From positions 1-18,645 of the forward strand of contig CBDUCN010000066.1 of the NCBI GenBank assembly GCA_965365655.1: DNA of 18,645 bases. The letters are read 5' to 3'. Source of the DNA: JBFHNV01 sp965365655. GTDB taxonomy: Bacteria > Pseudomonadota > Gammaproteobacteria > HK1. A program made the translations under genes and the position numbers. Shown here in pieces: positions 1-6,172 of this stretch (position 1 is the first letter of the stretch; each line of letters opens with the position of its first letter). The notes beneath the pieces were generated by a model. That model saw only the letters and a program-made list of their open reading frames with translations, ran no database searches and had not been told where the DNA came from.

Positions 1-196
1 CCGGCGCGTTCGTGATGTTCAGCGTGCTCGCATCCGGCATCGCGAACGTCGCCGCCCCGTGCACCACCTGAGCGCCCTGCGGGTTGCCCTGGCACACCGT
101 CGGCGCCGACATCGCACCCGCGAGGCACAGCGCCGCCCCCGCGCGGCGCCCCCGCCGCGCCAGGTCGAGCCGGGCGATCGGGGTCAGATCCGGCAC
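1..196 (-). CDS. TpsA-type exoprotein (filamentous hemagglutinin N-terminal TPS domain), N-terminal fragment
   Basis: This is the first 65 codons of a gene that runs off the left edge. The minus strand reads from a GTG at 196-194, preceded by a purine-rich GGGGGGGAGATGGA that can serve as ribosome binding site. The N-terminus has a basic stretch (RRGRRAG) and a hydrophobic segment (AALCLAGAMSAPTV), which together look like a signal peptide. It is followed by GNPQGAQVVHGAATFA and then STLNITNAP. That pattern (NPxGxxVVxGxAxF...NITN.P) is the start of the TPS/haemagglutination-activity domain of FhaB/HMW1-like exoproteins, which is recognised by a TpsB transporter. The start overlaps the stop of the upstream fecR-like gene by 13 bases, suggesting translational coupling. 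The rest of the protein, probably large and repetitive, lies outside. The domain call is from memory of the family; the GTG start is inferred. Confidence 0.83.
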   Translation of the reverse strand, partial: MPDLTPIARLDLARRGRRAGAALCLAGAMSAPTVCQGNPQGAQVVHGAATFAMPDASTLNITNAP

Positions 197-1560
197 TCCA
201 TCTCCCCCCCCGCTGCCGCCGGATCCCCGAGCAGCTCGAAGATGCGGCGGAACTCCGGCCGCACGGCGCGCAGGTACGGGTCGTTGGTCAGGAACGGCGG
301 CGGCGCGTCGAGGCGGGTCGGGTTCACGTCGCCCTCCACGAGCACCGCCGACTCGCCGGCCGCGAGCCCGATCTCGTCGCCGCCGAGGCCCTGCAGCGAG
401 CACTCGCCCTCGTAGCAGCTGACGTACACGCCCTGGCCCAGCGCGGGTCCGGCGCCCGGCGGCAGCGGCGGCAGGGTGATCTGATCCGGGCGCGGCACGA
501 TGAACGCCCCCGGCACGCCCGGCACCGGCACCGGCTCGTCGACGAGGTTGGAGAAGAACAGCGCGCCGCCGGACAGCGGGTGCTTGCCGTCGAAGTCGAT
601 GGTGCCCTGCCACGCGTCGGCGGTCATGCCGTCGGAGGTCTCGGGGTCCACCGGACCGCCGGGCGGGCTCACGCACAGGCCCTGGCACCGGAGGTCCATG
701 CCGGTGCCGCGGATGCCGATCGTGGCGACCGGGGTGCGGATCTTGTAGCGGTCGGGGGAGCCGCGCGCGATGGCGCCGGTGAGCACCCGCAGCCCGCCGC
801 GCAGGAAGCTCAGGATCGCCTCGCCGGTGGACGGCTCGTCGGGCCGGTGGCGCATGCGGTCGACGCGGAACTCGGAGTCCTGATCGACGCTGACCCGCGT
901 GCCGTCCTGCAGCAGCAGGATCGCGAACGCGCGCACGCCGGTGCGCACGGTCTCGCCCTCGCGCACCCGCGCGCCGGCACGCACCGGGCGCTCCACGCCG
1001 CCCTCGCTCGCGAGCACGACCTGGCCGCGCGCCAGCGCGAGGCGCCCCGCGACGGGCGCCGAGGCCTCCGCCTCCTGCTGGCAGTCGCCCTCGCACACGC
1101 GCACGTCGAAGGTGGTGCCGCGGATACCGATCGTCGCGGTCGCGGTGCGCACCTTGAACGCATCGCGGTTGCGCTTGCTGATGAAGCCGGTGATCGCGCG
1201 CAGGCCGCCGCGGAACAGGCGCATGATGCTGCTCTCACGCTGCGGCTCGGTCTCGTACTCCTCGACCTTGAACACGGTGCGGGGCCTGAGCGCCATGCGC
1301 GTGCCGTCTACCATCTCCAGCACGCCGACGCTGCGCGCGCCGGTGCTCACCACGTCGCCGGGGAACACCTCCGAGCCGGGGCCCAGGATGCGCGCCGTGC
1401 CGCCCTCGGGATGCGCGGTCACGGCGCCGCGCACCAGGGTGGCCTTGCCGACGGCGTCGGCCGCGCGCGCGATGCCGGGCGCGAGTCCCCCGGCCGCGAC
1501 CGCGAGCACGATCCCGGCGGCGATGGCGCGTGACGCTGCGCGCTGCGGGCGGAATGTCAT
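184..1560 (-). CDS. Exported protein with two tandem FecR domains, TPS-associated
   Basis: 458 aa with an N-terminal signal peptide (residues 1-33, ending GIARA). Two FecR-like domains follow, at about 37-160 and 172-296. They are internal duplicates: both contain FRGGLRAITG/LRGGLRVLTG and end in ATIGIRGT followed by a Cys pair (C156/C160 and C292/C296). The last ~160 residues hold a Pro-rich linker, a third Cys pair (C382/C387) and a short FecR-like tail (GLAAGESAVLVEG). Classical FecR is an inner-membrane anti-sigma regulator with a cytoplasmic N-terminus. This protein instead has a cleavable-type signal and no later membrane segment, and no FecI sigma factor or TonB receptor is nearby, so it is likely periplasmic or surface-exposed. 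It lies between tpsB (131 bp upstream) and tpsA (overlapping), so a role in exoprotein secretion or surface assembly is inferred from context. The start ATG is preceded by GGGGGAAGGA. Confidence 0.85.
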   Translation of the reverse strand: MTFRPQRAASRAIAAGIVLAVAAGGLAPGIARAADAVGKATLVRGAVTAHPEGGTARILGPGSEVFPGDVVSTGARSVGVLEMVDGTRMALRPRTVFKVEEYETEPQRESSIMRLFRGGLRAITGFISKRNRDAFKVRTATATIGIRGTTFDVRVCEGDCQQEAEASAPVAGRLALARGQVVLASEGGVERPVRAGARVREGETVRTGVRAFAILLLQDGTRVSVDQDSEFRVDRMRHRPDEPSTGEAILSFLRGGLRVLTGAIARGSPDRYKIRTPVATIGIRGTGMDLRCQGLCVSPPGGPVDPETSDGMTADAWQGTIDFDGKHPLSGGALFFSNLVDEPVPVPGVPGAFIVPRPDQITLPPLPPGAGPALGQGVYVSCYEGECSLQGLGGDEIGLAAGESAVLVEGDVNPTRLDAPPPFLTNDPYLRAVRPEFRRIFELLGDPAAAGGEMECRI

Positions 1561-1582
1561 GCCGGTCCTTCCCCCTGCGGTG

Positions 1583-1600
1583 AGGTGTTCACCTATAGCA
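1583..1600 (-). promoter_or_regulatory. Extended -10 element overlapping a 12-bp inverted repeat, upstream of the fecR-like gene
   Basis: On the minus strand TGCTATAGG (1600-1592) fits an extended -10 (TGnTATAnn). The inverted repeat AGGTG-TT-CACCT (1583-1594) overlaps it, which is where a repressor site would sit. No convincing -35 was found. If real, fecR-tpsA could be transcribed separately from tpsB. The fecR start lies about 32 bases downstream of the -10. Confidence 0.4.
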
Positions 1601-1659
1601 CGGCCGCTCGGCCGGGCACCGTAACCTGGTTCACCGAACCGCCGCCCCGGCGGCCCGGC

Positions 1660-1677
1660 CGCCGCGTTCCCGCGGCG
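1660..1677 (-). other. GC-rich stem-loop between tpsB and the fecR-like gene
   Basis: A perfect 7-bp stem (CGCCGCG/CGCGGCG) closes a 4-base loop. On the minus strand the loop reads GGAA, a GNRA tetraloop. It starts 13 bases after the tpsB stop and has no T-tract. It could stabilise the tpsB 3' end or attenuate read-through into fecR-tpsA. Confidence 0.35.
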
Positions 1678-1690
1678 CGCGGCGGCGCGA

Positions 1691-3283
1691 TCAGTAGCGA
1701 TACAGCACGTTCAGGTGCCAGCGGCTGTTGCCCGCATCCGCGACCGCACCCTCGGCCTGCTTGATCACGCTTCCCCAGTCGAGGCTGACGTGGAGGTTGC
1801 GCCGCCACTGCCAGCGCGCGCCGAAGCCCATGCTGAGGAGGGTGTCGTTGGCCTCCTCTCCCACCGCAGGGTTCTCCAGCGCCTTGAAGCCCACGTCCAT
1901 GAACCCGAGCAGGCGCAGCCCCTCGAAGGTCGCGATCGGCGGCGTCCACAGCTCCACCGAGCCGACGAGGCCGCTGTCGCCGGAGGTCGTACGCTCCTCG
2001 AAGCCGCGGATGCTGTACGCGCCGCCGAAGCCGAGCTGCTCGCCCGGGATCAGGGTCTCGTTGGACCACTGCGCGTCGACCCGGGTGCGCGCTTCCCAGC
2101 GCTCGGGCAGGTGCTGCACCGCGGTGCCGCCGGCGCGCAGCGCGTTCCAGCCGCTGTCGGCGCCGAAGCGCGCGGCGTTGTACGCGCCGTCATCGTTGTC
2201 GCTGCCGCCCGGCAGGTTGTGCACGAAGGCGACGTAGCCCGTGAGGTTGCCGGCGCGGCGCACGTACTCGCCGTCCCAGCGCAGCGACAGCGGCCGGCTG
2301 CGCACCGTGGTGCCGAGCGAAGTCGTCGTGGCGAACAGGACGTTGTTGTCGAAGTCGCGGTCCTGCAGCCCCAGCGTCCACGCGTGGCGCAGGGCGCCGA
2401 TGCGGTGCAGCTCCTGTCGGAAGCTCGCGATCCAGAACTTGCCCGAGCCGCTGACGTCGAACACCTGCTGCACCAGGCCGGTGTCGACGTCGGACTTGAC
2501 CCACGACAGGCTGAGCCAGGCCGCGATCTCCGGGAACGGCACCTGGTAGCTGATGCCGCCCTGACGCACGCCGCCCATGTTCGTCGGCGCCGTCGTCCAG
2601 CTCGCGGTGAGCACGTGGCCCTTGTCGAACAGATCGGAGTACTGCGCCCCGAGCGTCAGGCGGCCGCGCTTGGTGTCCGGCGCGCCCATGTTGTTCACGA
2701 GGCCGAACAGCGCCCACGGCTTCTCGTCCTTCACGTTCACCACCGCGTCGACGGTGTCCGGCGCCTCGCCCTGGCGCATGCTCACCGAGAGCTGGCGCGC
2801 CGGGTGGCGGTTCGCGGACGCGACCGTGCGCGCGATCTCGCGCGTGTGGGGCGCCTCGCCGGGCACCAGCGTCGGCAGCGCGGCGCGGATCTGCTCCGAC
2901 GGGAAGAAGCGGTTGCCCTCGATGCGCACCTGGCCGAGACGGAAGCGCACCACGCGCAGCGTGACCCGCCCGCCGTCCAGCGTCTGCGGCGGCAGCGCGA
3001 CGCGGTGGAAGCCGTGGCCCGCCTCGGCCAGTGCCTGCTCGAGCGCGTCGGCGGCCGCGAGCAGTCCGTCCAGGCCCGCGTACTCGCCGGTGTAGCCCGC
3101 GAGCAGGGCCTGCGTCTGCTCGTCCGGCAGCGGGTTGTCGCCAACCACGTCGAAGCCGGTGACGGTGAAGCGCACCTCGGGAACGGGGGCCTGAGCGGCC
3201 GCGGTCGCGGGGAGAACGAGCAGCGCACACGCGCACAGCAGCGCGCGCATGGCGTGCAGGACCGCATGCCTGAGGCTGATCAT
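1691..3283 (-). CDS. TpsB outer-membrane transporter (ShlB/FhaC/HecB family)
   Basis: 530 aa, a usual length for TpsB proteins. A signal peptide (about 1-31, ending ATAAAQA) is followed by a POTRA_2 domain (about 37-113; FTVTGFDVVGDNPLP). A second POTRA-like segment begins at LGQVRIEGNRFFPSEQI, and a long C-terminal beta-barrel ends in YRY with a terminal aromatic. The barrel carries GAYSIRGFEE with R426-G427-F428, matching the conserved (V/I)RG(F/Y) tip of loop L6 in Omp85/TpsB proteins. Family role: it recognises the TPS domain of the partner exoprotein in the periplasm and carries it across the outer membrane; the partner is the tpsA at the left edge. The start is uncertain: ATG 3283 and the in-frame ATG at 3250 (MRALLCACALL) both lack a Shine-Dalgarno, and the shorter form also has an intact signal peptide. 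Confidence 0.92.
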   Translation of the reverse strand: MISLRHAVLHAMRALLCACALLVLPATAAAQAPVPEVRFTVTGFDVVGDNPLPDEQTQALLAGYTGEYAGLDGLLAAADALEQALAEAGHGFHRVALPPQTLDGGRVTLRVVRFRLGQVRIEGNRFFPSEQIRAALPTLVPGEAPHTREIARTVASANRHPARQLSVSMRQGEAPDTVDAVVNVKDEKPWALFGLVNNMGAPDTKRGRLTLGAQYSDLFDKGHVLTASWTTAPTNMGGVRQGGISYQVPFPEIAAWLSLSWVKSDVDTGLVQQVFDVSGSGKFWIASFRQELHRIGALRHAWTLGLQDRDFDNNVLFATTTSLGTTVRSRPLSLRWDGEYVRRAGNLTGYVAFVHNLPGGSDNDDGAYNAARFGADSGWNALRAGGTAVQHLPERWEARTRVDAQWSNETLIPGEQLGFGGAYSIRGFEERTTSGDSGLVGSVELWTPPIATFEGLRLLGFMDVGFKALENPAVGEEANDTLLSMGFGARWQWRRNLHVSLDWGSVIKQAEGAVADAGNSRWHLNVLYRY

Positions 3284-3290
3284 GGACGGG

Positions 3291-3296
3291 AGTATA
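3291..3296 (-). promoter_or_regulatory. Candidate -10 (TATACT) for tpsB
   Basis: On the minus strand TATACT lies only 7 bases before the annotated tpsB ATG, which has no ribosome binding site. Either the mRNA is leaderless or translation starts at the ATG 33 bases further in. The hexamer 17 bases upstream (GGCCAT) is a poor -35. Confidence 0.35.
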
Positions 3297-3438
3297 GGAA
3301 GAACAAGGGGGTTATGGCCAGATCCGTATAAATCACGCGAACAAATTGAAACGGCTTGTTCCCAATCGCCTCTGCGTGCCTGGACGCGCGGGCCCCGCGA
3401 CCCCTGCCCTCGCAGACCTCGCGCGCCCGACGATCGGC

Positions 3439-3465
3439 CATAATCACCGCCCGGCGAGACGCCGG
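3439..3465 (+). promoter_or_regulatory. Candidate -10 and leader hairpin upstream of the cupin gene
   Basis: CATAAT (3439-3444, within CCATAATC) resembles a -10 box. It is followed at about the expected transcript start by a perfect 6-bp hairpin CCGGCG-AGA-CGCCGG (3451-3465). The cupin start lies 40 bases further on. The same CCATAATC string precedes the next gene. No good -35 is visible. Confidence 0.4.
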
Positions 3466-3504
3466 CACGACGATTCCCAAACAGATTAACGCGAGGAGAG
3501 CGCC

Positions 3505-3882
3505 ATGCGGGTGGTGAGCCTGAAGGATATCCCGGCCGAGGACCTCGGCGAAGCCACCCCGGTGGCCGGCTGGACCGGCGGCTCGGTGAGCCGCTCGCGC
3601 CAGACCATCATCCCGGCCGGCGACTCCGAGAACTACAACTGCAGCGTCGTCAACTTCAGCCAGGGCGCGACCACCGGCTGGCACATCCACGACTGCGACC
3701 AGATCCTCGTGGTGACCCACGGCACCGGCATCGTGGCCACGGAGGACGAGGAGCGCGAGATCCGCACCGGCGACGTGGTGCACATCAAGGCCGGCGAGAA
3801 GCACTGGCACGGCGCCCGCGCGGACACCACCCTCAGCCACATCACCGTCACCCTGGTCGGCAGCAAGGCCACCTGGCTCTGA
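3505..3882 (+). CDS. Cupin domain-containing protein
   Basis: 125 aa, a single-domain cupin of typical small size. Motif 1 reads GWHIHDCDQIL (about residues 59-69) with the HxH pair and a Gln in the usual Glu position. Motif 2 contains GDVVHIKAGEKHWHGA, whose final His completes a typical metal site. A cytoplasmic metal-binding enzyme or sensor is likely. The family spans isomerases, dioxygenases and binding proteins, so the substrate cannot be read from the sequence. The start ATG follows GAGGAGAGCGCC, a good Shine-Dalgarno. The next gene on the same strand encodes an ABM-fold monooxygenase, and both are preceded by the same CCATAATC motif, suggesting related regulation. No signal peptide is present. 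Confidence 0.88.
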   Translation: MRVVSLKDIPAEDLGEATPVAGWTGGSVSRSRQTIIPAGDSENYNCSVVNFSQGATTGWHIHDCDQILVVTHGTGIVATEDEEREIRTGDVVHIKAGEKHWHGARADTTLSHITVTLVGSKATWL

Positions 3883-3894
3883 GGCCCCGCCGCA

Positions 3895-3919
3895 CGCCTG
3901 GGCCCGCGCGACCCGGGCG
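3895..3919 (+). terminator. Weak hairpin after the cupin gene
   Basis: CGCCTGGG pairs with CCCGGGCG (8 bp with one G-U pair) around a 9-base loop. It begins 12 bases after the cupin stop. There is no T-tract, so it may be a weak or Rho-assisted end, or a 3' stabilising structure. Confidence 0.25.
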
Positions 3920-3921
3920 TC

Positions 3922-3927
3922 CATAAT
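3922..3927 (+). promoter_or_regulatory. Candidate -10 (CATAAT) upstream of the ABM gene
   Basis: CATAAT within CCATAATC repeats the motif seen at 3438-3445 and lies 36 bases before the ABM start codon. The spacing fits a promoter with a short leader. The -35 region is not recognisable. Confidence 0.35.
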
Positions 3928-3963
3928 CGCGCCTCTCCCCCCAACCCCACACGGAGCGACACG

Positions 3964-4278
3964 ATGTCCAGGGTCCACGTTCTCGCCTTCATCACCGCGA
4001 AGCCCGGCATGCGCGACACGGTGCTCGACGCCTTCCGCGCCAACGTGCCGGCGGTGCACGCCGAGGACGGCTGCATCGAGTACGGCGCGACGGTCGACAC
4101 TCCGGACGCCGGCCCGATCCAGACGCCGGTCGGCCCGGACGCCTTCGTGGTCGTCGAGAAGTGGCAGAGCATGGAGCACCTGAAGGCGCACGCCGCGTCC
4201 GAGCACATGAAGGCGTACGGCGCGAAGGTGAAGGACATGCTCGCGTCGCGCGTCATCCACGTGATGTCCGACGCCTGA
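3964..4278 (+). CDS. ABM-family (antibiotic biosynthesis monooxygenase/putative quinol monooxygenase) protein
   Basis: 104 aa, the usual length for a single ABM domain of dimeric alpha+beta barrel fold. Diagnostic pattern: an N-terminal strand VHVLAFITAKPGMRD; a central ED.GCIEYGATVD segment; FVVVEKWQSMEHLKAHAAS; then a C-terminal helix and strand. Relatives (YgiN type) act on quinols or polyketide-like aromatics without cofactor, but many members have no known substrate. The ATG follows ACGGAGCGACACG, with GGAG as ribosome binding site. It lies 81 bp after the cupin gene on the same strand. Cupin plus ABM pairs are common in catabolic or redox-related clusters, so a shared small-molecule role is possible but unproven. 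Confidence 0.88.
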   Translation: MSRVHVLAFITAKPGMRDTVLDAFRANVPAVHAEDGCIEYGATVDTPDAGPIQTPVGPDAFVVVEKWQSMEHLKAHAASEHMKAYGAKVKDMLASRVIHVMSDA

Positions 4279-4286
4279 CCGCGTGA

Positions 4287-4303
4287 CGCGCGGCCCCCGC
4301 GCG
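4287..4303 (+). terminator. Hairpin after the ABM gene
   Basis: A perfect all-GC 7-bp stem CGCGCGG-CCC-CCGCGCG starts 9 bases after the ABM stop. There is no T-tract. The position favours a transcript end or 3' protection for the cupin/ABM region. Confidence 0.35.
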
Positions 4304-4775
4304 CATTCGTGATCGGCTGACGGCATCCCGCGGGCAGCCGGCCCGATGCCGGTCGGCCTTGTCCGGACTCGAATCCCTCCGCCCACGGCGGTGCCAGGCA
4401 CCGTGCCGGCGTGCCGGCGTGCCGGCGTGCAGCGAGCGCGCACGTGCCCGTTGCCCGGAGCAAGCCGGAGGCCGCACCCGGCGCAGCGCCCCCGGTCGTG
4501 CAACGCGCACGAAGCGCGCGTGTCCATGCGCGCCGGCGGGTGCCGTTTCCGGCGTAAAGCCCGCATTACACGGGATCTTCCCGCGCGTTCGGAGAACCGC
4601 GTCACAACCTTCGTCCCGCCCACGGCGCGATAAGAAGGCCCATGCACACACGACAACACCGGCGGTCGCGAAAATCGCACCGTGCGTCCCGGCGCGACGC
4701 GCCGGACGCGGGCGCCGGCAGGCGCCCGCCGCACGCGCACGCGACACCGCCCCCGCACGACACGAGGAGAGAACG
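4304..4775. other. Non-coding stretch between the ABM gene and the 117-aa gene
   Basis: About 470 bases with no credible gene on either strand. Open frames across it give Arg/Pro-rich, motif-free translations. It holds a 15-bp inverted repeat CGGTGCC-A-GGCACCG (4389-4403), the tandem 8-mer described separately, and a small hairpin CGGGA-TCT-TCCCG (4571-4583). Base composition drops in GC around 4550-4640, which may hold the promoter of the following gene. Confidence 0.6.
4403..4430. repeat. Tandem 8-bp repeat, 3.5 copies
   Basis: GTGCCGGC is repeated three times (4403-4410, 4411-4418, 4419-4426), followed by a half copy GTGC. It abuts the inverted repeat ending at 4403. The unit is short enough for slippage to change copy number. 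Confidence 0.9.
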
Positions 4776-5129
4776 ATGAGCGAGAACACCCTCACCGGTG
4801 GAACCCTGTGGAGCCAGAGCATGTTCGACTCGCTGTTCGTCGCGCTTCGCCGAGAGGTCAGCGATGCCCGGCTCGCGAACCTGCTCGGGGATCTGCAGCG
4901 CAAGGGCTACGGCGTCGACGCCGTTTCCGTGCGCGTGATGAAGGCGCTGGGGCCCGAGGCCGCGGTGCGCGTGCGCAGGCTGTCCACCCTCGCGCCCTCC
5001 GCGCCCTCCGCGCCACGGGCCCGCTACCGCATGACGCGCATGCGCCGGCTGCGGATCTGGGTCCGCGACGCCCGCGACTCCGTGCAGGACGCCTGTGAGC
5101 GGCTGCGCGCGGCTCTGACCCGGCACTGA
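4776..5129 (+). CDS. Hypothetical protein, 117 aa
   Basis: I do not recognise a family. The start was chosen at ATG 4776 because GAGGAGAG lies just upstream; the open frame extends much further 5', but that part translates into Arg/Pro-rich sequence typical of non-coding GC-rich DNA. Residues 10-70 (LWSQSMFDSLFVALRREV...LLGDLQRKGYGVDAV) look like an ordered, mostly helical domain. Residues 72-82 form a Pro/Ala/Ser hinge. The last 35 residues are strongly basic and helical (RYRMTRMRRLRIWVRDARD), which could bind nucleic acid or membrane phosphate. No signal peptide or membrane segment. It sits 142 bp upstream of a Crp/Fnr regulator on the same strand. Confidence 0.65.
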   Translation: MSENTLTGGTLWSQSMFDSLFVALRREVSDARLANLLGDLQRKGYGVDAVSVRVMKALGPEAAVRVRRLSTLAPSAPSAPRARYRMTRMRRLRIWVRDARDSVQDACERLRAALTRH

Positions 5130-5227
5130 TCCGACGCTGACACCCCCGAGGCGCCGCCCGGCGGGCCGCGCGCCCGCCGCCGCGGAACCTCCGGCGCACC
5201 GCACGAGACGCGCCGGTCCGGCCCCCG

Positions 5228-5235
5228 TGTAGCAT
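5228..5235 (+). promoter_or_regulatory. Candidate -10 (TAGCAT) for the first Crp/Fnr gene
   Basis: GTGTAGCATCG contains TAGCAT (5230-5235) with a TG two bases upstream, 36 bases before the ATG at 5272. No clear -35 is present. Confidence 0.25.
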
Positions 5236-5271
5236 CGAAGCCTGTCCAGCGGGCTGCAGCCGGATGCGCAC

Positions 5272-5979
5272 ATGGGCGATGCGGACATCAGCCTCGAGCC
5301 CGGGCAGCTCGCCCGGCTGCAGCTCTTCGGCGGCCTGCCGCACGACGTGCTGAGCGACGTCGCCGCGCGCTGCCGCGTGCGCCGCTACCGCGCCGGTGAG
5401 CACGTGCTGCACCACGAGGACCGCAGCGACGAGCTGTTCTTCGTGCTCGGCGGGCGTGTGCGCGTGCTGCTCTACGCGCCGTCGGGACGCGACGTGAGCT
5501 TCCGCGACCTGCACGCCGGAGAGGTGTTCGGCGAGCTCGCGGCCCTCGACGGCGGCCCGCGCTCGGCCAGCGTGGTCGCCGGCGTGGACTCCACCCTGGC
5601 GGTGATGTCGCGCCAGGCCTTCCTGGACCTGGTCGCGCGCAACCCGGCGGTCAACGAGTCGCTCCTGCGCCACCTGGTGGCGCTGATCCGGCGCTACTCG
5701 CAGCGCGTCTACGAGCTCAGCACCCTCGGCGTGGACACCCGCATCCGGCTGCAGATCCTGCGCCTCGCCGCGGAATGCTCGCGCGACGGCACACGCGCGG
5801 TGCTTTCACCCGCACCCACGCTCGCCGATCTCGCGAGCCGCGTCAGCACCACGCGCGAGGCGGTGTCGCGGGAGATCTCGCGCATGGGCCGCGAAGGGCT
5901 GGTGCAGCGCCGCGGCAACGATCTGGTGGTGATCGACATCGGCGCCCTCGGCGACAGCGTGGCCGGCGCGGCAGCGTAG
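5272..5979 (+). CDS. Crp/Fnr-family transcriptional regulator
   Basis: 235 aa. The N-terminal cyclic-nucleotide-binding fold covers about 15-125, with the phosphate-binding cassette GEVFGELAALDGGPRSAS (83-100). R97 and S98 match the cAMP-contacting Arg-Ser of CRP, so a cyclic nucleotide ligand is plausible. A long dimer helix spans about 125-150. The C-terminal winged helix-turn-helix is PTLADLASRVSTTREAVSRE (182-201), then MGREGLVQRRGNDLVVID. There is no FNR-type N-terminal Cys cluster, so an oxygen-sensing Fe-S role is unlikely. Its flanking same-strand genes encode an unknown 117-aa protein and a small exported protein, so its targets are not evident; the palindromes nearby are candidates. 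The Shine-Dalgarno is weak. A second regulator of the same length lies at 12924-13631, minus strand. Confidence 0.93.
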   Translation: MGDADISLEPGQLARLQLFGGLPHDVLSDVAARCRVRRYRAGEHVLHHEDRSDELFFVLGGRVRVLLYAPSGRDVSFRDLHAGEVFGELAALDGGPRSASVVAGVDSTLAVMSRQAFLDLVARNPAVNESLLRHLVALIRRYSQRVYELSTLGVDTRIRLQILRLAAECSRDGTRAVLSPAPTLADLASRVSTTREAVSREISRMGREGLVQRRGNDLVVIDIGALGDSVAGAAA

Positions 5980-5993
5980 CCCCGCGTCACCCG

Positions 5994-6019
5994 CGCGGGC
6001 ATCGCGCCCGCGACCCTTT
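5994..6019 (+). terminator. Intrinsic-type terminator after the first Crp/Fnr gene
   Basis: A perfect 7-bp stem CGCGGGC-ATCGC-GCCCGCG (5994-6012) is followed by ACCCTTT. It starts 14 bases after the stop. The T run is short, so termination is probably incomplete. Confidence 0.42.
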
Positions 6020-6047
6020 CCGGCCGTTCACGAATGCGCTTGCGAAA

Positions 6048-6073
6048 TGTCAACGCCGCGCCGCCGGCGCGTC
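6048..6073 (+). promoter_or_regulatory. Possible ECF-sigma type promoter for the small exported protein
   Basis: TGTCAAC (6048-6054), a 15-base gap, then CGTC (6070-6073) resembles the TGTCACA...CGTC pattern known for some ECF sigma factors (ECF41-like). It lies about 100 bases upstream of the 87-aa gene. No sigma factor gene is in the window. This is a weak match in GC-rich DNA. Confidence 0.2.
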
Positions 6074-6129
6074 CCTAGGCTTCCTCCCGACGTCAGACGC
6101 GAGGTCACGGCAACGGACCTCGAACCACA

Positions 6130-6147
6130 TTCCGGCAATTGCCGGAA
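6130..6147. promoter_or_regulatory. 18-bp perfect palindrome in the leader of the 87-aa gene
   Basis: TTCCGGCAATTGCCGGAA reads the same on both strands, with no spacer and no mismatch. It ends 25 bases before the ATG at 6173. It could be an operator for a dimeric regulator or an RNA hairpin in the leader. Confidence 0.6.
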
Positions 6148-6172
6148 CCGCAACGACCGAAGAGGACACGAC

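Noticed and set aside
184..1560. FecI/FecR iron-citrate signalling system
   Set aside because: No sigma factor or TonB-dependent receptor is present, and the protein has a signal peptide instead of the FecR cytoplasmic N-terminus.
1715..3331. Long plus-strand open frame (538 codons) opposite tpsB
   Set aside because: It is an antisense shadow: Arg/Ala/His-rich, no domain pattern, while the opposite strand has a complete TpsB with POTRA and barrel motifs.
4346..4633. 95-codon open frame in the non-coding gap
   Set aside because: No ribosome binding site, Arg/Pro/Cys-rich random-looking translation, and it spans the tandem repeat.
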